Positions 41,211 through 50,490 of a stretch of 64,000 nucleotides of DNA are shown here, piece by piece. The stretch spans positions 186,001 to 250,000 of the forward strand of contig NZ_BNBI01000004.1 of the NCBI RefSeq assembly GCF_014655295.1. Reading direction: 5' to 3'. The notes below the pieces were generated by a model that was not told the DNA's origin, searched no databases, and saw only the letters and a list, made by a program, of their open reading frames with translations. Position numbers and translations under genes: made by a program. The first letter of the stretch is position 1; each line of letters begins with the position of its first letter. The stretch comes from Streptomyces fumanus (GTDB lineage Bacteria; Actinomycetota; Actinomycetes; Streptomycetales; Streptomycetaceae).

Positions 41211-43244
41211 GTGTCCGCCCTGCGCTGCCGCGTCCTGCTGGCGGGACTGGACGACGCCGCGGAAGCCGCCCTGCGTACGGAGCTGGCCGCGGACGCCGAG
41301 ATCGTCCGGATGGCGCACCCCGCGGCCCCGGGCCCCGACGGCGCGGGACGGCCGACGCTGCTGGTCGTGGGCCCGGCCGTGACCGCGCCCAACGGCCTCG
41401 TCGCCACGCTCAAGTCCCGTATCCCGCAACTGGGCATCGTCATGCTCGTGGACGACACGGACCGGCAGCAGACCCAGATGCTCTCCCTGCTCGCCACCGA
41501 GGACCGCCGGGTCGGCGTCGAGGACCTGCACCTGCTGCCCGGCACCGTCCGCGCGGCGCTGGAGCAGCTCGTACGCGCCCACAGCTACCGCGCCACCCAA
41601 GCCGCCCTCCAGCGCACCCTGGAAGCGACCAGCGCACCCGTCCGCCAGCCGGGCGAGCAGTTGTTCGGCCCGCTGTTCCACCAGAGCCTCATCGGCGCGC
41701 TCGCGGTGGACGACGAAGGCCGCATCACCGCCTGGAACCGCAAAGCGGCCAGGACGCTCGCCCTGAGCAGCGCCTCCATCGGCTGCCCCCTGCCCGACCT
41801 CTTCCCCGGACACGTCCGCCCCCAACTGGCCGGCCACCTCGCGGCGGCCGACGAAAGCTCGCAGCAGTCCTCGCTGTTCTCCCGGATCGTCGACGGCAGA
41901 CCGCAGCTCCTGCGGATCGGCACCCAGCGGACCACGGCGGCCGACGGCACGCTGTACACGCTCGTCGTCCTGGAGGACATCACCGCCGCCACCGACATGC
42001 GGCGGGAACTGGCGGAGCGGACCAGCCACGCCCTGCTCGCCGGTGATGTGGCGGACGCCATGACCAGCAACGCCCCGCTCCCGGAGCGCCTCCAGCGCTG
42101 CGCGCAGGCCGTCGTCGACCGCCTGCACGCCGCCTTCGCCCGGGTCTGGGTGCTCAAGCCCGACGAGGACGTGCTGCACCTGATGGCCAGCGCCGGCCTG
42201 TACACCCACCTCGACGGCGGGCATTCCCGGATCAAGGTCGGACAGCTCAAGATCGGCCTCATCGCCGCCGAACGCCGCCCCCACCTCACCAATTCCGTCA
42301 TCGGCGACCCCCGCGTCAACGACCAGGAGTGGGCCGAGCGCGAGGGAATGACGGCCTTCGCCGGATACCCGCTGATCACCAACGGTGAACTCATCGGCGT
42401 GATGGCCCTCTTCTCGCGCGAGCCGCTGCCCTCGACCGCGCTGGACGCCCTGGCCGGCATCGCCGACCGGATCGCGGTCGGCGTCCGCCAGGACCAGTTG
42501 CTCAACCGGCTGCGCACCACCACGGAAGCGCTGCAGGCCCCCCTGCTGCCCCCCGCCCTGCCGGCGATGCCCGGCCTGGACGTCGCCGTCCGCTACCGCG
42601 CCCAGGGCGACAGCCTGCAGATAGGCGGCGACTTCTACGACGTCTTCCCCCTCGACGACGGCCGGTGGGCCCTCGCCCTGGGCGACATCTGCGGCAAGGG
42701 CCCCGTCGCGGCCGCGGCCACCGGCCTGGTGCGCCACACCCTGTGGACCGCCACCCAGCAGGACCCCGCGCCCGGCTATGTCCTGCCCCTGGTCCACCGG
42801 GCCCTGCGCCGCGACAACAGCCCCTTCTGCACGCTGGTCTACGTCCTCATCGACCCGCGTGCCGACCCGGGCCCGCGCGTGCAGGTGACCTCCGCCGGGC
42901 ATCCGTACCCGATCCTGCGCCGCGCCGACGGTGCCACCACCCTGCTCCAGGAACACGGGCCGATGCTGGGCGTCTTCGACCACCTGCACCACCCGGTGCG
43001 CTCCCTCGACCTGCGCCCGGGCGACACCCTGGTGCTCTACACCGACGGCTTCACCGAGGGGGCGGGCAACTACCGCTCCCGCGAGCCGGAGGACCTCGCC
43101 GAGGAGGTCCAGGCCCTGAGTGTCTCCCCCGACGGGAGCCCGGCCGAGGAGATCGCCGGAGCGCTGTTCGCCTCGGCGCTGGAGCGGTGGGGCGACAAGC
43201 GCCGCGACGACCTCGCTCTGCTCGCGGTCACCGCGTCGCCGTAG
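41211..43244 (+). CDS. PP2C serine phosphatase with receiver-like, PAS and GAF regions
   Basis: 677 residues. N-terminal 110 residues look like a degenerate response-regulator fold (RVLLAGLDDAAEAALRTEL, LGIVMLVDD) but lack a clear phospho-Asp; PAS (about 155-270; GALAVDDEGRITAWNRKA), GAF (about 285-435) and SpoIIE/PP2C (about 455-675; G-G-D-F-Y-D near 470, G-D-I-C-G-K-G). Starts at GTG one base after the acyl-CoA dehydrogenase stop and converges on a STAS gene six bases from its own stop. The adjacent STAS protein is the most likely substrate. Confidence 0.88.
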   Translation: MSALRCRVLLAGLDDAAEAALRTELAADAEIVRMAHPAAPGPDGAGRPTLLVVGPAVTAPNGLVATLKSRIPQLGIVMLVDDTDRQQTQMLSLLATEDRRVGVEDLHLLPGTVRAALEQLVRAHSYRATQAALQRTLEATSAPVRQPGEQLFGPLFHQSLIGALAVDDEGRITAWNRKAARTLALSSASIGCPLPDLFPGHVRPQLAGHLAAADESSQQSSLFSRIVDGRPQLLRIGTQRTTAADGTLYTLVVLEDITAATDMRRELAERTSHALLAGDVADAMTSNAPLPERLQRCAQAVVDRLHAAFARVWVLKPDEDVLHLMASAGLYTHLDGGHSRIKVGQLKIGLIAAERRPHLTNSVIGDPRVNDQEWAEREGMTAFAGYPLITNGELIGVMALFSREPLPSTALDALAGIADRIAVGVRQDQLLNRLRTTTEALQAPLLPPALPAMPGLDVAVRYRAQGDSLQIGGDFYDVFPLDDGRWALALGDICGKGPVAAAATGLVRHTLWTATQQDPAPGYVLPLVHRALRRDNSPFCTLVYVLIDPRADPGPRVQVTSAGHPYPILRRADGATTLLQEHGPMLGVFDHLHHPVRSLDLRPGDTLVLYTDGFTEGAGNYRSREPEDLAEEVQALSVSPDGSPAEEIAGALFASALERWGDKRRDDLALLAVTASP

Positions 43245-43250
43245 ACCGTC

Positions 43251-43619
43251 TCAGGCGTCTTCCCGGGGACGCGAGGCGTCGGCTTCCCGCTGATCAGCGG
43301 CCTCGAAGGTGAACAACTGGTCGAGTCCGACGATACGGAAGACCCGCATCAGGTCGGCACCGACACCGGCCAGGGTCAGCCGCGAGCCGCCCGTCACGGC
43401 ACGGCGGTGGATGTGGACGAACACCGTGATGCCCGTCGAGTCGCAGTAGGTCAGCCCGGACAGATCGAGCACCACACGGGTGCCCTCGCCGAAGGGGACC
43501 AGGTCGGCGGCGCCGGTGAGCCGCTCGGCGTTGCCGTAGTCCAGTTCCCCGGCCACCGCCAGCACGATGGCACCGGACGGACGGACCTCGCGGGTAACGG
43601 TCAGCGAGTGGTCGGTCAC
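43251..43619 (-). CDS. STAS-domain anti-sigma factor antagonist
   Basis: 122 residues, nearly all STAS domain: VVLDLSGLTYCDSTGITVFVHIHRR contains D-S-T, where the serine (or Thr) would be phosphorylated. Compact N-terminus, charged C-terminal tail. GTG start with GGAGGAAC. Converges on the PP2C gene, 6 bases between stops. A GGGTAA element (minus strand, near 43714-43720) about 95 bases upstream resembles a sigma-B-type -10 but no GTTT -35 is present. Confidence 0.86.
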   Translation of the reverse strand: MTDHSLTVTREVRPSGAIVLAVAGELDYGNAERLTGAADLVPFGEGTRVVLDLSGLTYCDSTGITVFVHIHRRAVTGGSRLTLAGVGADLMRVFRIVGLDQLFTFEAADQREADASRPREDA

Positions 43620-43801
43620 CGTTCCTCCATGTGCTGACGATCGTGTGCGACGGGAACGCGAGGAACGGCCATCACGCGTCGCTCCCTCCCGGTCCTTCCC
43701 GTACGGCCAGGAGATTACCCGGTGACCGGGGAAGCCGGTGGCCCTCCGCCGAGGCCACCCGTGCCGGACCCGGGCCCTCTGGGCTGGTTAGGCTGCCCGG
43801 C

Positions 43802-44374
43802 ATGAATCCGGCCATGATCAGCAGCAGGACCACCGAGCCCGTCCTCCTCGGCGCCGAGGAACTGACCTGCGACCCCGAGCGGGAGGCCCGGTTCGCCGAG
43901 TCGGCCCACCGCATCCTGGCGGAGCTGGTCGCCGGGGGCGCGGCGCTGGGCTGGCTCGAACCGCCCTCCCGGGACGAGGTGGCGCGGCTCATCGGCCACG
44001 TCGCCTCGGCGGCACGGGCCGGGGACGCGGCCCTGCGTGCCGCCTGCCTCGGCGACCGGCTGGTCGGGTTCGGGTACTGGCTGCGGTACGCCCGGCCGAC
44101 CCACCGGCCGCACGCCGACCTGGAGAAGGTCGCGGTGGACGCCGCTGCCCACGGCCGCGGCGTGGGCCGGACGCTGGTGGCCGCCCTGATCGCCGATGCC
44201 CGGCGGGCGGGCATCGAGACCCTCACCCTGGACGCCCGGGGCGACAACGCCCACGCCCTCCGCCTGTACCGGTCGCTGGGCTTCACCGAGTACGGCCGAC
44301 TGCCCGACTTCGTCGCCGTGGGGGAACGCCGCTACGACAAGGTCTTCTGCATGATGAAGCTAAACACGAACTAA
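43802..44374 (+). CDS. GNAT-family N-acetyltransferase
   Basis: 190 residues. The acetyl-CoA pyrophosphate loop V-A-V-D-A-A-A-H-G-R-G-V-G-R-T-L-V (R-x-x-G-x-G type) is near residue 125, followed by L-Y-R-S-L-G-F-T-E-Y-G-R near 160. Acetylates an amine of unknown identity. Start ATG 43802 chosen because an open frame further upstream has no family features. Stands alone, 141 bases before manA. Confidence 0.83.
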   Translation: MNPAMISSRTTEPVLLGAEELTCDPEREARFAESAHRILAELVAGGAALGWLEPPSRDEVARLIGHVASAARAGDAALRAACLGDRLVGFGYWLRYARPTHRPHADLEKVAVDAAAHGRGVGRTLVAALIADARRAGIETLTLDARGDNAHALRLYRSLGFTEYGRLPDFVAVGERRYDKVFCMMKLNTN

Positions 44375-44388
44375 ACCGATCTGGGGGT

Positions 44389-44402
44389 GAGGCATATGCC
44401 TC
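44389..44402. promoter_or_regulatory. Perfect 14-bp palindrome upstream of manA
   Basis: GAGGCATATGCCTC is a perfect palindrome 15 bases after the acetyltransferase stop. It could be a regulator site or part of a terminator; nothing decides. Confidence 0.35.
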
Positions 44403-44448
44403 CGGGTCCTTCGGTGATTTGCCTTCTGAGGGCAGACCTCGGGGCTGC

Positions 44449-44460
44449 TATACCGGTTCA
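44449..44460 (+). promoter_or_regulatory. Mannoside operator, copy 1 (TATACCGGTTCA)
   Basis: The motif TNNACCGGTTCA lies 56 bases before manA. The same 12-mer pattern occurs before the mannoside binding-protein gene and, reversed, before the beta-mannosidase. Central ACCGGT symmetry fits a LacI-family site. Confidence 0.6.
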
Positions 44461-44515
44461 ATAACGAACGCCTTCTGGCGTAAACCTGGCCCCGCCCCAT
44501 GGTTAACGTGATCGG

Positions 44516-45763
44516 GTGGATCTACTGGAACCGATCATCAAGCCCTATGCCTGGGGCTCGCGCGAGGCGCTCGCCCGGTTGCGGGGCGGTGACGTGCCGT
44601 CCGCGGGGCCCGAGGCGGAACTGTGGATGGGGGACCACCCCGCCGGGCCCGCGGGTGTCACCCGCGACGGCCGCGCCCGCACCCTGACGGACGTGGTGCA
44701 CGACGACCCCGAGCGGGAACTCGGCGCGGACTGTGTGGCCCGGTTCGGCGGCCGGCTGCCCTTCCTGCTCAAGGTGCTCGCGGCCGACCAGCCCCTGTCC
44801 ATCCAGGTGCATCCCGATCGCGAGCAGGCGCTCGCCGCGTTCACCGCGCAGACGGCCAACGGGGGAGAGGGCCCCTACTCCGACGACTGGCCCAAGCCCG
44901 AACTCCTCTACGCGCTCAGCCCCTTCGAAGTCCTCGCCGGGTTCCGCGACCGCGCCCAGGCCGCCGCCGTACTCGACGGCCTCGGTGTACGGAGCCTGCG
45001 CCCCGTGATCGGACTCCTCGGCGCCGAGGGCGAGGGCACCGGGCTCATGGCGGCTCTGCGGACCCTGCTGGAGTGGCCGGAACCGGACCGCGCGTCCCTG
45101 GTGCGTGAGGTCGTGGCGGCGAGCGCCCGCCTGGCGGACGCGGCCGGGCCGCACGCTGCGGCGTACGGCGCGGTGGTGGCCATGGCCCGGCACCATGCCG
45201 ACGACATCGGTCTGGTGGCGTCGCTGCTGATGCGCCATCAGGTCCTGGACGCCGGAACCGCGCTGTACATGCCGGCCGGCGGACTGCACGCGTACGTGCG
45301 GGGAGTGGGCGTCGAGATCATGGCGGCCTCGGACAATGTCCTCCGCGCGGGCCTGACGACGAAGGAGGTCGACGTGCCGGAGCTGCTGCGGATCACCGAC
45401 CCCACGGTCCGGGTACCCGTCGTGGAACCGGGCGAGGTCGCCGGCCGGGGGCGTACCCATGTGTACGACTGCCCGGCCGAGGAGTTCGCCCTCTACCGTA
45501 CGGAACTCACGGCCACGCCCGTCCCGCTGGTGCCGTCGGCCGGACCCCGCATCGTGCTCTGCACGGCCGGGGACGCGCGGTTGCGGAGCCCGGACGGCGG
45601 GGTGCTCACCCTGCAACGGGCGGACTCCTGCTTCGTACCGGACTCCGACCGGGGAGTCACCGCCGAGGGCACCGGGACCCTGTTCGTGGCGGGCACCGGA
45701 CTCGCCGTCCACCGCCCCCGGCGTCTCCCGGACGGACCACTCAGGCACAGACACACCGCCTGA
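44516..45763 (+). CDS. manA: Mannose-6-phosphate isomerase, class I
   Basis: 415 residues. Zinc enzyme interconverting mannose 6-phosphate and fructose 6-phosphate. Seen: YAWGSREALARL at the start, the zinc-ligand segment P-L-S-I-Q-V-H-P-D, P-K-P-E-L-L-Y-A-L, and the later A-G-G-L-H-A-Y-V-R-G-V-G-V-E-I-M-A-A-S-D-N-V-L-R-A-G-L-T motif with the catalytic Arg. GTG start. With the ROK kinase 33 bases downstream and the beta-mannosidase and importer beyond, it completes a mannose-to-glycolysis route. Confidence 0.94.
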   Translation: MDLLEPIIKPYAWGSREALARLRGGDVPSAGPEAELWMGDHPAGPAGVTRDGRARTLTDVVHDDPERELGADCVARFGGRLPFLLKVLAADQPLSIQVHPDREQALAAFTAQTANGGEGPYSDDWPKPELLYALSPFEVLAGFRDRAQAAAVLDGLGVRSLRPVIGLLGAEGEGTGLMAALRTLLEWPEPDRASLVREVVAASARLADAAGPHAAAYGAVVAMARHHADDIGLVASLLMRHQVLDAGTALYMPAGGLHAYVRGVGVEIMAASDNVLRAGLTTKEVDVPELLRITDPTVRVPVVEPGEVAGRGRTHVYDCPAEEFALYRTELTATPVPLVPSAGPRIVLCTAGDARLRSPDGGVLTLQRADSCFVPDSDRGVTAEGTGTLFVAGTGLAVHRPRRLPDGPLRHRHTA

Positions 45764-45796
45764 CATCGTTGTCATCGGTCAGTTCCGAACAGAGGA

Positions 45797-46765
45797 ATGA
45801 ACACACAGGTGTACGCGGCAATAGACATCGGCGGTACGAAGATCGCGGGCGCGTTGATCGACGACGCGGGCGAGGTCGTGGAGCGGACCGAACTGCCCAC
45901 GCCCGCCCGGGAGTCCGCCTCCCGCCTCAGTGCCACCGTCGACCGGGTGATCGACGCGCTGGCTGCCCACCCCGCCTGGCGCGCGGTGCTCGGCATGGGC
46001 ATCGCCAGTGCCGGGCCGGTGGACACCGCGGCCGGGACCGTCAGCCCGGTGAACATCCCCGCGTGGCGATCGTTTCCGCTGGTCGAGAGCGTGCGGGCGC
46101 ATCCCCTGGTGTCCGGTGCCATCGATCCCGTACTGCTCGGTGACGCGGTGGCGGTGGCGGCGGCGGAGCACTGGCGCGGTGCCGCCCGGGGCGTCAGGAA
46201 CGCCCTGTGCATGGTGGTCTCGACGGGCGTGGGCGGCGGATACGTGCTCGATGGCGCGCTGCACCCCGGACCGTCCGGCAACGCCGGGCACATCGGGCAC
46301 ATCCCGGTGGACCTGGACGGCCCGCCCTGCGTGTGCGGCGGGCGGGGGTGCGTCGAGGGGTACGCGAGCGGCACCGCGATCGCCCGGCACGCGGTGCGGC
46401 TCGGCTGGCGGCCGCCGGCGGGCCGGGAGGCGACCGCGGCGGACGTGGCCGTCGCGGCCCGCGCGGGCGACGACCGTGCCCTGGCCGCCTTCGACCGGTC
46501 CGCCCGGGCCCTGGCCGCGGCCATCGCCGGGAGTGCCACCCTGCTGGAGATCGAGGTGGCGGTGATCGGCGGGGGAGTGGCCCAGGCCGGTGACCTCCTG
46601 TTCGCCCCGCTCGGCCGCCACCTGCGCGGCTTCGCGGTGCTCGACTTCGCCCGGCACGTGGTGGTCCGCCCCGCCGAACTGGCCCGGGACGCCGGCCTGG
46701 TCGGCGCCGCCGCGGCGGCCCGCAGCCGGGTGCTCGACGGCGGCGCCCCGATCGCCGCGGAGTGA
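45797..46765 (+). CDS. ROK-family sugar kinase, probable mannokinase/fructokinase
   Basis: 322 residues without a DNA-binding domain. ATP loop A-I-D-I-G-G-T-K-I-A-G, V-S-T-G-V-G-G-G, E-x-G-H-type segment G-N-A-G-H-I-G-H-I-P and the zinc motif C-V-C-G-G-R-G-C-V-E-G are all present. ROK kinases phosphorylate glucose, mannose, fructose or N-acyl hexosamines; the manA neighbour favours mannose or fructose. AGAGGA before the ATG, 33 bases after manA, so probably one transcript. A hairpin follows. Confidence 0.86.
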   Translation: MNTQVYAAIDIGGTKIAGALIDDAGEVVERTELPTPARESASRLSATVDRVIDALAAHPAWRAVLGMGIASAGPVDTAAGTVSPVNIPAWRSFPLVESVRAHPLVSGAIDPVLLGDAVAVAAAEHWRGAARGVRNALCMVVSTGVGGGYVLDGALHPGPSGNAGHIGHIPVDLDGPPCVCGGRGCVEGYASGTAIARHAVRLGWRPPAGREATAADVAVAARAGDDRALAAFDRSARALAAAIAGSATLLEIEVAVIGGGVAQAGDLLFAPLGRHLRGFAVLDFARHVVVRPAELARDAGLVGAAAAARSRVLDGGAPIAAE

Positions 46766-46882
46766 GGCAGGGCGGGGACGGTTGGTGCGGGGGACCGGTC
46801 GGCCGCGGTCCCCTGGCGCCGGGTGTCCGAGGTGCGCGAGGGAGGGCCGCTCCCGGCGCCACCGTCGTCGTACGAAGCTGAC

Positions 46883-46914
46883 GAGGGGGCCACGGCATCG
46901 TGCCGTGGCCCCTC
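46883..46914. terminator. Bidirectional terminator hairpin
   Basis: GAGGGGGCCACGGCA pairs with TGCCGTGGCCCCTC (one bulged G, loop TCG) between the convergent ROK kinase and LacI genes. Confidence 0.75.
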
Positions 46915-46934
46915 CATCCGCGCGTCTACGAGGG

Positions 46935-47969
46935 TTACCGCTCCGGCCGGGGCGGCGCGGTCGAGCCGCGGGGTACGAGCCGGGGGGTCGCCGCGGGCCG
47001 GGAGGCGATGTCGTCCCCCGCGATCACCTGGAACAGGGCCTGGGCGACCTTGGCGCCGAAGGTGTGGACGTCATGGCTCATCGCCGAGAGGGTGGGGTGG
47101 GTCAGCCGGCACAGTTGGGAGTCGTCCCAGGCCAGCAGGGACAGCTCGTCGGGGACCGCGATGCCCATCTCGGTGGCCACGCCCAGCCCCGCCACGGCCA
47201 TGATGTCGTTGTCGTACAGCACGGCCGTGGGCCGGTGGGCGGACAGCAGCAGGGAACGCGTCGCGCGGGCACCCTCCTCACCGGAGAAGTCCGTCTCCAT
47301 GTGCTGCCCGCCGTCGAGGCCGAGTTCGCGCATGGTGCTCTGGAAGGCGTCCGCCCGGATGGCGCTGTGCCCGAGGTCCGTCGGGCCGCCGACGCGGGCG
47401 ATGCGCCGGTGCCCGAGCGCGGCGAGGTAGCGGACGGCCTCGCCCACGGCGGTGGCGTCGTCGGTCCAGACCGACGGGAACCCGCCGGTGAGGCTCGGGT
47501 GCCCCACGGTCACGGCGGGCAGCTTGAGCCCCCGCAGGGGTTCGATGCGGGGGTCGGCCTCGCGCAGGTCGACCACGATCGAGCCCCCGATCTGGCGCTG
47601 CCGCCACCAGCGTTCCTGGAGCTGGATCTCCTCCTCCAGGCTGCCGACCAGACGCAGCAGCAGCGAGCAGTCCCGCTCGGCGAGCACGCTCTCGATGCCG
47701 GAGATGAACTCCATGTAGAACGGCTCCAGGCCCAGCAGCTTGGCAGGCCGGCAGATGGCCAGGCCAATGGTGTCGACCGCCTGCCGGGACAGGCTGCGCG
47801 CCGAGGAGTTCGGCGCCCAGCCCAGTTGCCGGGCCACGGCGAAGATCCGCTCGCGGGTGGCCTCGGAGACTCCCGGCTTGTGGTTGAACGCCAGGGACAC
47901 CGCGCCCTTGGACACCCCGGCGGCGGCCGCCACGTCCTTGATGGTGATGCGTTCGGTGGGTGCGCTCAC
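46935..47969 (-). CDS. LacI-family regulator of mannoside genes
   Basis: 344 residues. LacI helix-turn-helix ITIKDVAAAAGVSKGAVSLAFNHKPGVSEATRERI followed by a hinge and a sugar-sensing domain with LLAWDDSQLCRLTHPTLSAM. Its GTG start overlaps the stop of the beta-mannosidase (GTGA), so regulator and enzyme are made from one message. The TNNACCGGTTCA motif upstream of that transcript, of the importer and of manA is the natural candidate for its binding site. Inducer probably mannobiose or mannose; inference. Confidence 0.86.
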   Translation of the reverse strand: MSAPTERITIKDVAAAAGVSKGAVSLAFNHKPGVSEATRERIFAVARQLGWAPNSSARSLSRQAVDTIGLAICRPAKLLGLEPFYMEFISGIESVLAERDCSLLLRLVGSLEEEIQLQERWWRQRQIGGSIVVDLREADPRIEPLRGLKLPAVTVGHPSLTGGFPSVWTDDATAVGEAVRYLAALGHRRIARVGGPTDLGHSAIRADAFQSTMRELGLDGGQHMETDFSGEEGARATRSLLLSAHRPTAVLYDNDIMAVAGLGVATEMGIAVPDELSLLAWDDSQLCRLTHPTLSAMSHDVHTFGAKVAQALFQVIAGDDIASRPAATPRLVPRGSTAPPRPER

Positions 47970-50422
47970 GCCGGTGCCACGCAGAAGAGGGCCGCTCGCA
48001 CGGCGTTCGCGCCCGTCTCCGCGGCGCCCCGGACGGTCAGCCGGACCTGTTCCCCGGGCAGCAGGGTGCGCAGACCGGTGTCGCAGACAGCGGCCGGTCC
48101 GAGACGGTCGGGCTGGAGGAGCAGGTCCCGTACGAGTGTGCGTGCTGTCACCACGACATCGAGACTACCCGCACCGGCGCCGAGCGAGGACGACACGGTG
48201 ACGTCGTACTCCGGGGCGGGGTAGGCGAAGTCCTTGTCGGTCACCGGGAAGTACACGGCGCGCAGCTCCTCCGCGTCCGCGATCAGGAACTCCTTCGCGG
48301 ACGCGGCGTCCGGCACCAGCTCCGGCGCGACCGGCTGCCGGTGCACGGCGCGCGGACCGGCGCTCAGGTCGAGGACCTGCCGCGCCAGCACGGTGCCGTC
48401 CGCGTGCAGGCGGCGCAGGGTCACCGCCACCGGCCAGGGCTCGGCCGCTTGGTTGATCACGGCGAGCACCGGCCCGTCCGGGCCGGGCTGGACGGTGAGG
48501 AGGCGGTCGGCGTAGACGCGGCGCAGCTCGTGGTACAGGGGCTTGCGGCGGCCGTCGCCGTCGATCGCGGCCCAGGAGCTGACCGGCCAGCAGTCGTTGA
48601 GCTGCCAGACGACGGTCCCCGCGCACACCGGCCAGTGCGCGCGCCAGTGCTCGATGCCGGCGGCGACGGCGCGGGCCTGGACGAGCTGGGTGAGGTAGTG
48701 CCAGCGGTCGAAGTCGTCCTCGGGCAGCGGGAAGTGGCGGGCGACGCCCCGGTCCAGCTTGCCGTTGCCGTCCTCGGCCTTCTGGTGGTGGAGCATGCCG
48801 GGCGAGTCCGGCGCGAGCCGCTCCCCGGGCAGCGCGCGGCGCAGGGTGGCCAGGGCAGGCGGCGCCTGCCAGCCGAACTCGGCGACGAACCGCGGCACAC
48901 TGGCCCGGTACTCGGCGTAGTCCTGCCGGTTCCACACCTCCCAGGAGTGGTGGGTGCCGTGGGCAGGGTCGTTGGGGTGGTGGTCCCAGGACCCGGACCA
49001 GGGGCTGCCCGCGGCGTAGGGCCGGGTCGGGTCGAGCTCGGCCACCACGCGGGGCAGCAGGCCCAGGTAGTAGCCCTCGCCCCAGGAGTCGCCGGCCAAC
49101 TCCGGCTCCCAGTCCCAGTCGCGGAAGCCCCAGAGGTTCTCGTTGTTGCCGTTCCACAGGACCAGGGAGGGGTGCGGCATCAGGCGGACAACGTTGTCGC
49201 GGGCCTCGGCCTCCACCTCTCCGCGCAGCGGCTGCTCCTCCGGGTAGGCGGCACAGGCGAAGAGGAAGTCCTGCCAGACCATCAGGCCGAGTTCGTCGCA
49301 GGTGTCGTAGAAGGCGTCGTCCTCGTAGATGCCGCCGCCCCAGATGCGGACCAGGTCGATGTTGGCGTCGGCGGCCTGGGTCAGCCGGGTGCGGTAGCGC
49401 TCGGGGGTGACCCGGCTGGGGAAGACGTCGTCGGGGATCCAGTTCACGCCCCGGGCGAAGATCCGTACGCCGTTGACGACGAAGGTGAAGCCGGTGCCCT
49501 CCTCGTCGGCGGAGCGGTCGAGGGCGACGGTGCGGAAGCCGATGCGGCGCCGCCAGGAGTCCAGCGGCCGGCCGCCGGTGTCACGGGTGCCGTCGGTGCT
49601 GTCGATGCCGTCGGTCGTGTCGAGGAGGGACACCTGGAGGTCGTAGAGGGGCTGTGCTCCGTGGCCGCGCGGCCACCACAGCTCGGGCTCGGGCACCTCC
49701 AGCGTCAGCACGGCCTCGGTGCCGTCGACCTCGGTGCGTGCCGTGACGCCGGCGACCGTCGCGTCGAGGGCGAGGCGGCGCCCGGCGCCCCGCCCGGTGC
49801 GCTCGATGTCGACGCGCACCTCGACGCGGCCGGTGCCGTCGGTGACCGTCACCAGGGGCCGTACGCGCTCCAGGCGCGCGGTGGACCAGCGCTCCAGGCG
49901 CACCGGCCGCCAGATCCCGGCCGTCACCAGGGTCGGTCCCCAGTCCCAGCCGAAGCCGCAGGCCATCTTGCGGATGTACTGGAACGGCTCCGGGTAGACG
50001 TTGGGCCGGTCCCCGGTCAGCCGGCGGACGGACTCGGCCTCGTCGTAGGCGGAGGCGAACTCCACGCGCAGGTCGCCGTGCCGGCCGGTGACGTCGAAGC
50101 GGTAGCGGCGGTGCATGTTGCGGGTGCGGCCCAGTTCCCGGCCGTCCAGTGTGATCGTCGCGGCGGTGTCGAGGCCGTCGAAGACCAGGTCGGTGCGCTC
50201 ATGGCCGTCCGCGGCGGTGTCCTCGGCGGCGAGCGGGCGGTGGTAGGTCCAGGCCCGGCGGCCCACCCAGGCGACCTCGTTCTCGTTCAGCCCGAGGAAG
50301 GGGTCGTCGATCACTCCCGCGGCGAGCAGATCGGTGTGGACGCAGCCCGGCACCTGGGCTCGCAGCGCCTTCCCGTCGTGCTGCAGGCTCCAGCCCTCGG
50401 TGAGCTGAACGGCTTCCTTCAT
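47966..50422 (-). CDS. GH2 beta-mannosidase
   Basis: 818 residues, no signal peptide, cytoplasmic. GH2 sugar-binding domain (about 1-180), immunoglobulin-like domain (about 190-300) and TIM barrel (about 310-620). Acid/base Glu in W-N-G-N-N-E (near 424) and nucleophile Glu in F-V-A-E-F-G-W-Q (near 515), plus A-R-G-V-N-W-I-P-D-D and the G-F-G-W-D-W-G-P segment typical of beta-mannosidases. Releases mannose from imported beta-mannosides. GAGGAGA precedes the ATG. Divergent from the importer operon; lacI follows in overlap. Confidence 0.92.
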   Translation of the reverse strand: MKEAVQLTEGWSLQHDGKALRAQVPGCVHTDLLAAGVIDDPFLGLNENEVAWVGRRAWTYHRPLAAEDTAADGHERTDLVFDGLDTAATITLDGRELGRTRNMHRRYRFDVTGRHGDLRVEFASAYDEAESVRRLTGDRPNVYPEPFQYIRKMACGFGWDWGPTLVTAGIWRPVRLERWSTARLERVRPLVTVTDGTGRVEVRVDIERTGRGAGRRLALDATVAGVTARTEVDGTEAVLTLEVPEPELWWPRGHGAQPLYDLQVSLLDTTDGIDSTDGTRDTGGRPLDSWRRRIGFRTVALDRSADEEGTGFTFVVNGVRIFARGVNWIPDDVFPSRVTPERYRTRLTQAADANIDLVRIWGGGIYEDDAFYDTCDELGLMVWQDFLFACAAYPEEQPLRGEVEAEARDNVVRLMPHPSLVLWNGNNENLWGFRDWDWEPELAGDSWGEGYYLGLLPRVVAELDPTRPYAAGSPWSGSWDHHPNDPAHGTHHSWEVWNRQDYAEYRASVPRFVAEFGWQAPPALATLRRALPGERLAPDSPGMLHHQKAEDGNGKLDRGVARHFPLPEDDFDRWHYLTQLVQARAVAAGIEHWRAHWPVCAGTVVWQLNDCWPVSSWAAIDGDGRRKPLYHELRRVYADRLLTVQPGPDGPVLAVINQAAEPWPVAVTLRRLHADGTVLARQVLDLSAGPRAVHRQPVAPELVPDAASAKEFLIADAEELRAVYFPVTDKDFAYPAPEYDVTVSSSLGAGAGSLDVVVTARTLVRDLLLQPDRLGPAAVCDTGLRTLLPGEQVRLTVRGAAETGANAVRAALFCVAPA

Positions 50423-50490
50423 TGCGTCTCCTCATGGCGGAACGGGACACGGTTTCGCGTACGGCGCGACACAACTTAACGCCTCCGTCA

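Noticed and set aside
38927..41545. 872-codon minus-strand open frame
   Set aside because: Runs antisense across larC and the acyl-CoA dehydrogenase, both clearly real; a high-GC frame artefact.
47960..50479. 839-codon plus-strand open frame
   Set aside because: Antisense to the GH2 beta-mannosidase, whose catalytic motifs are intact.
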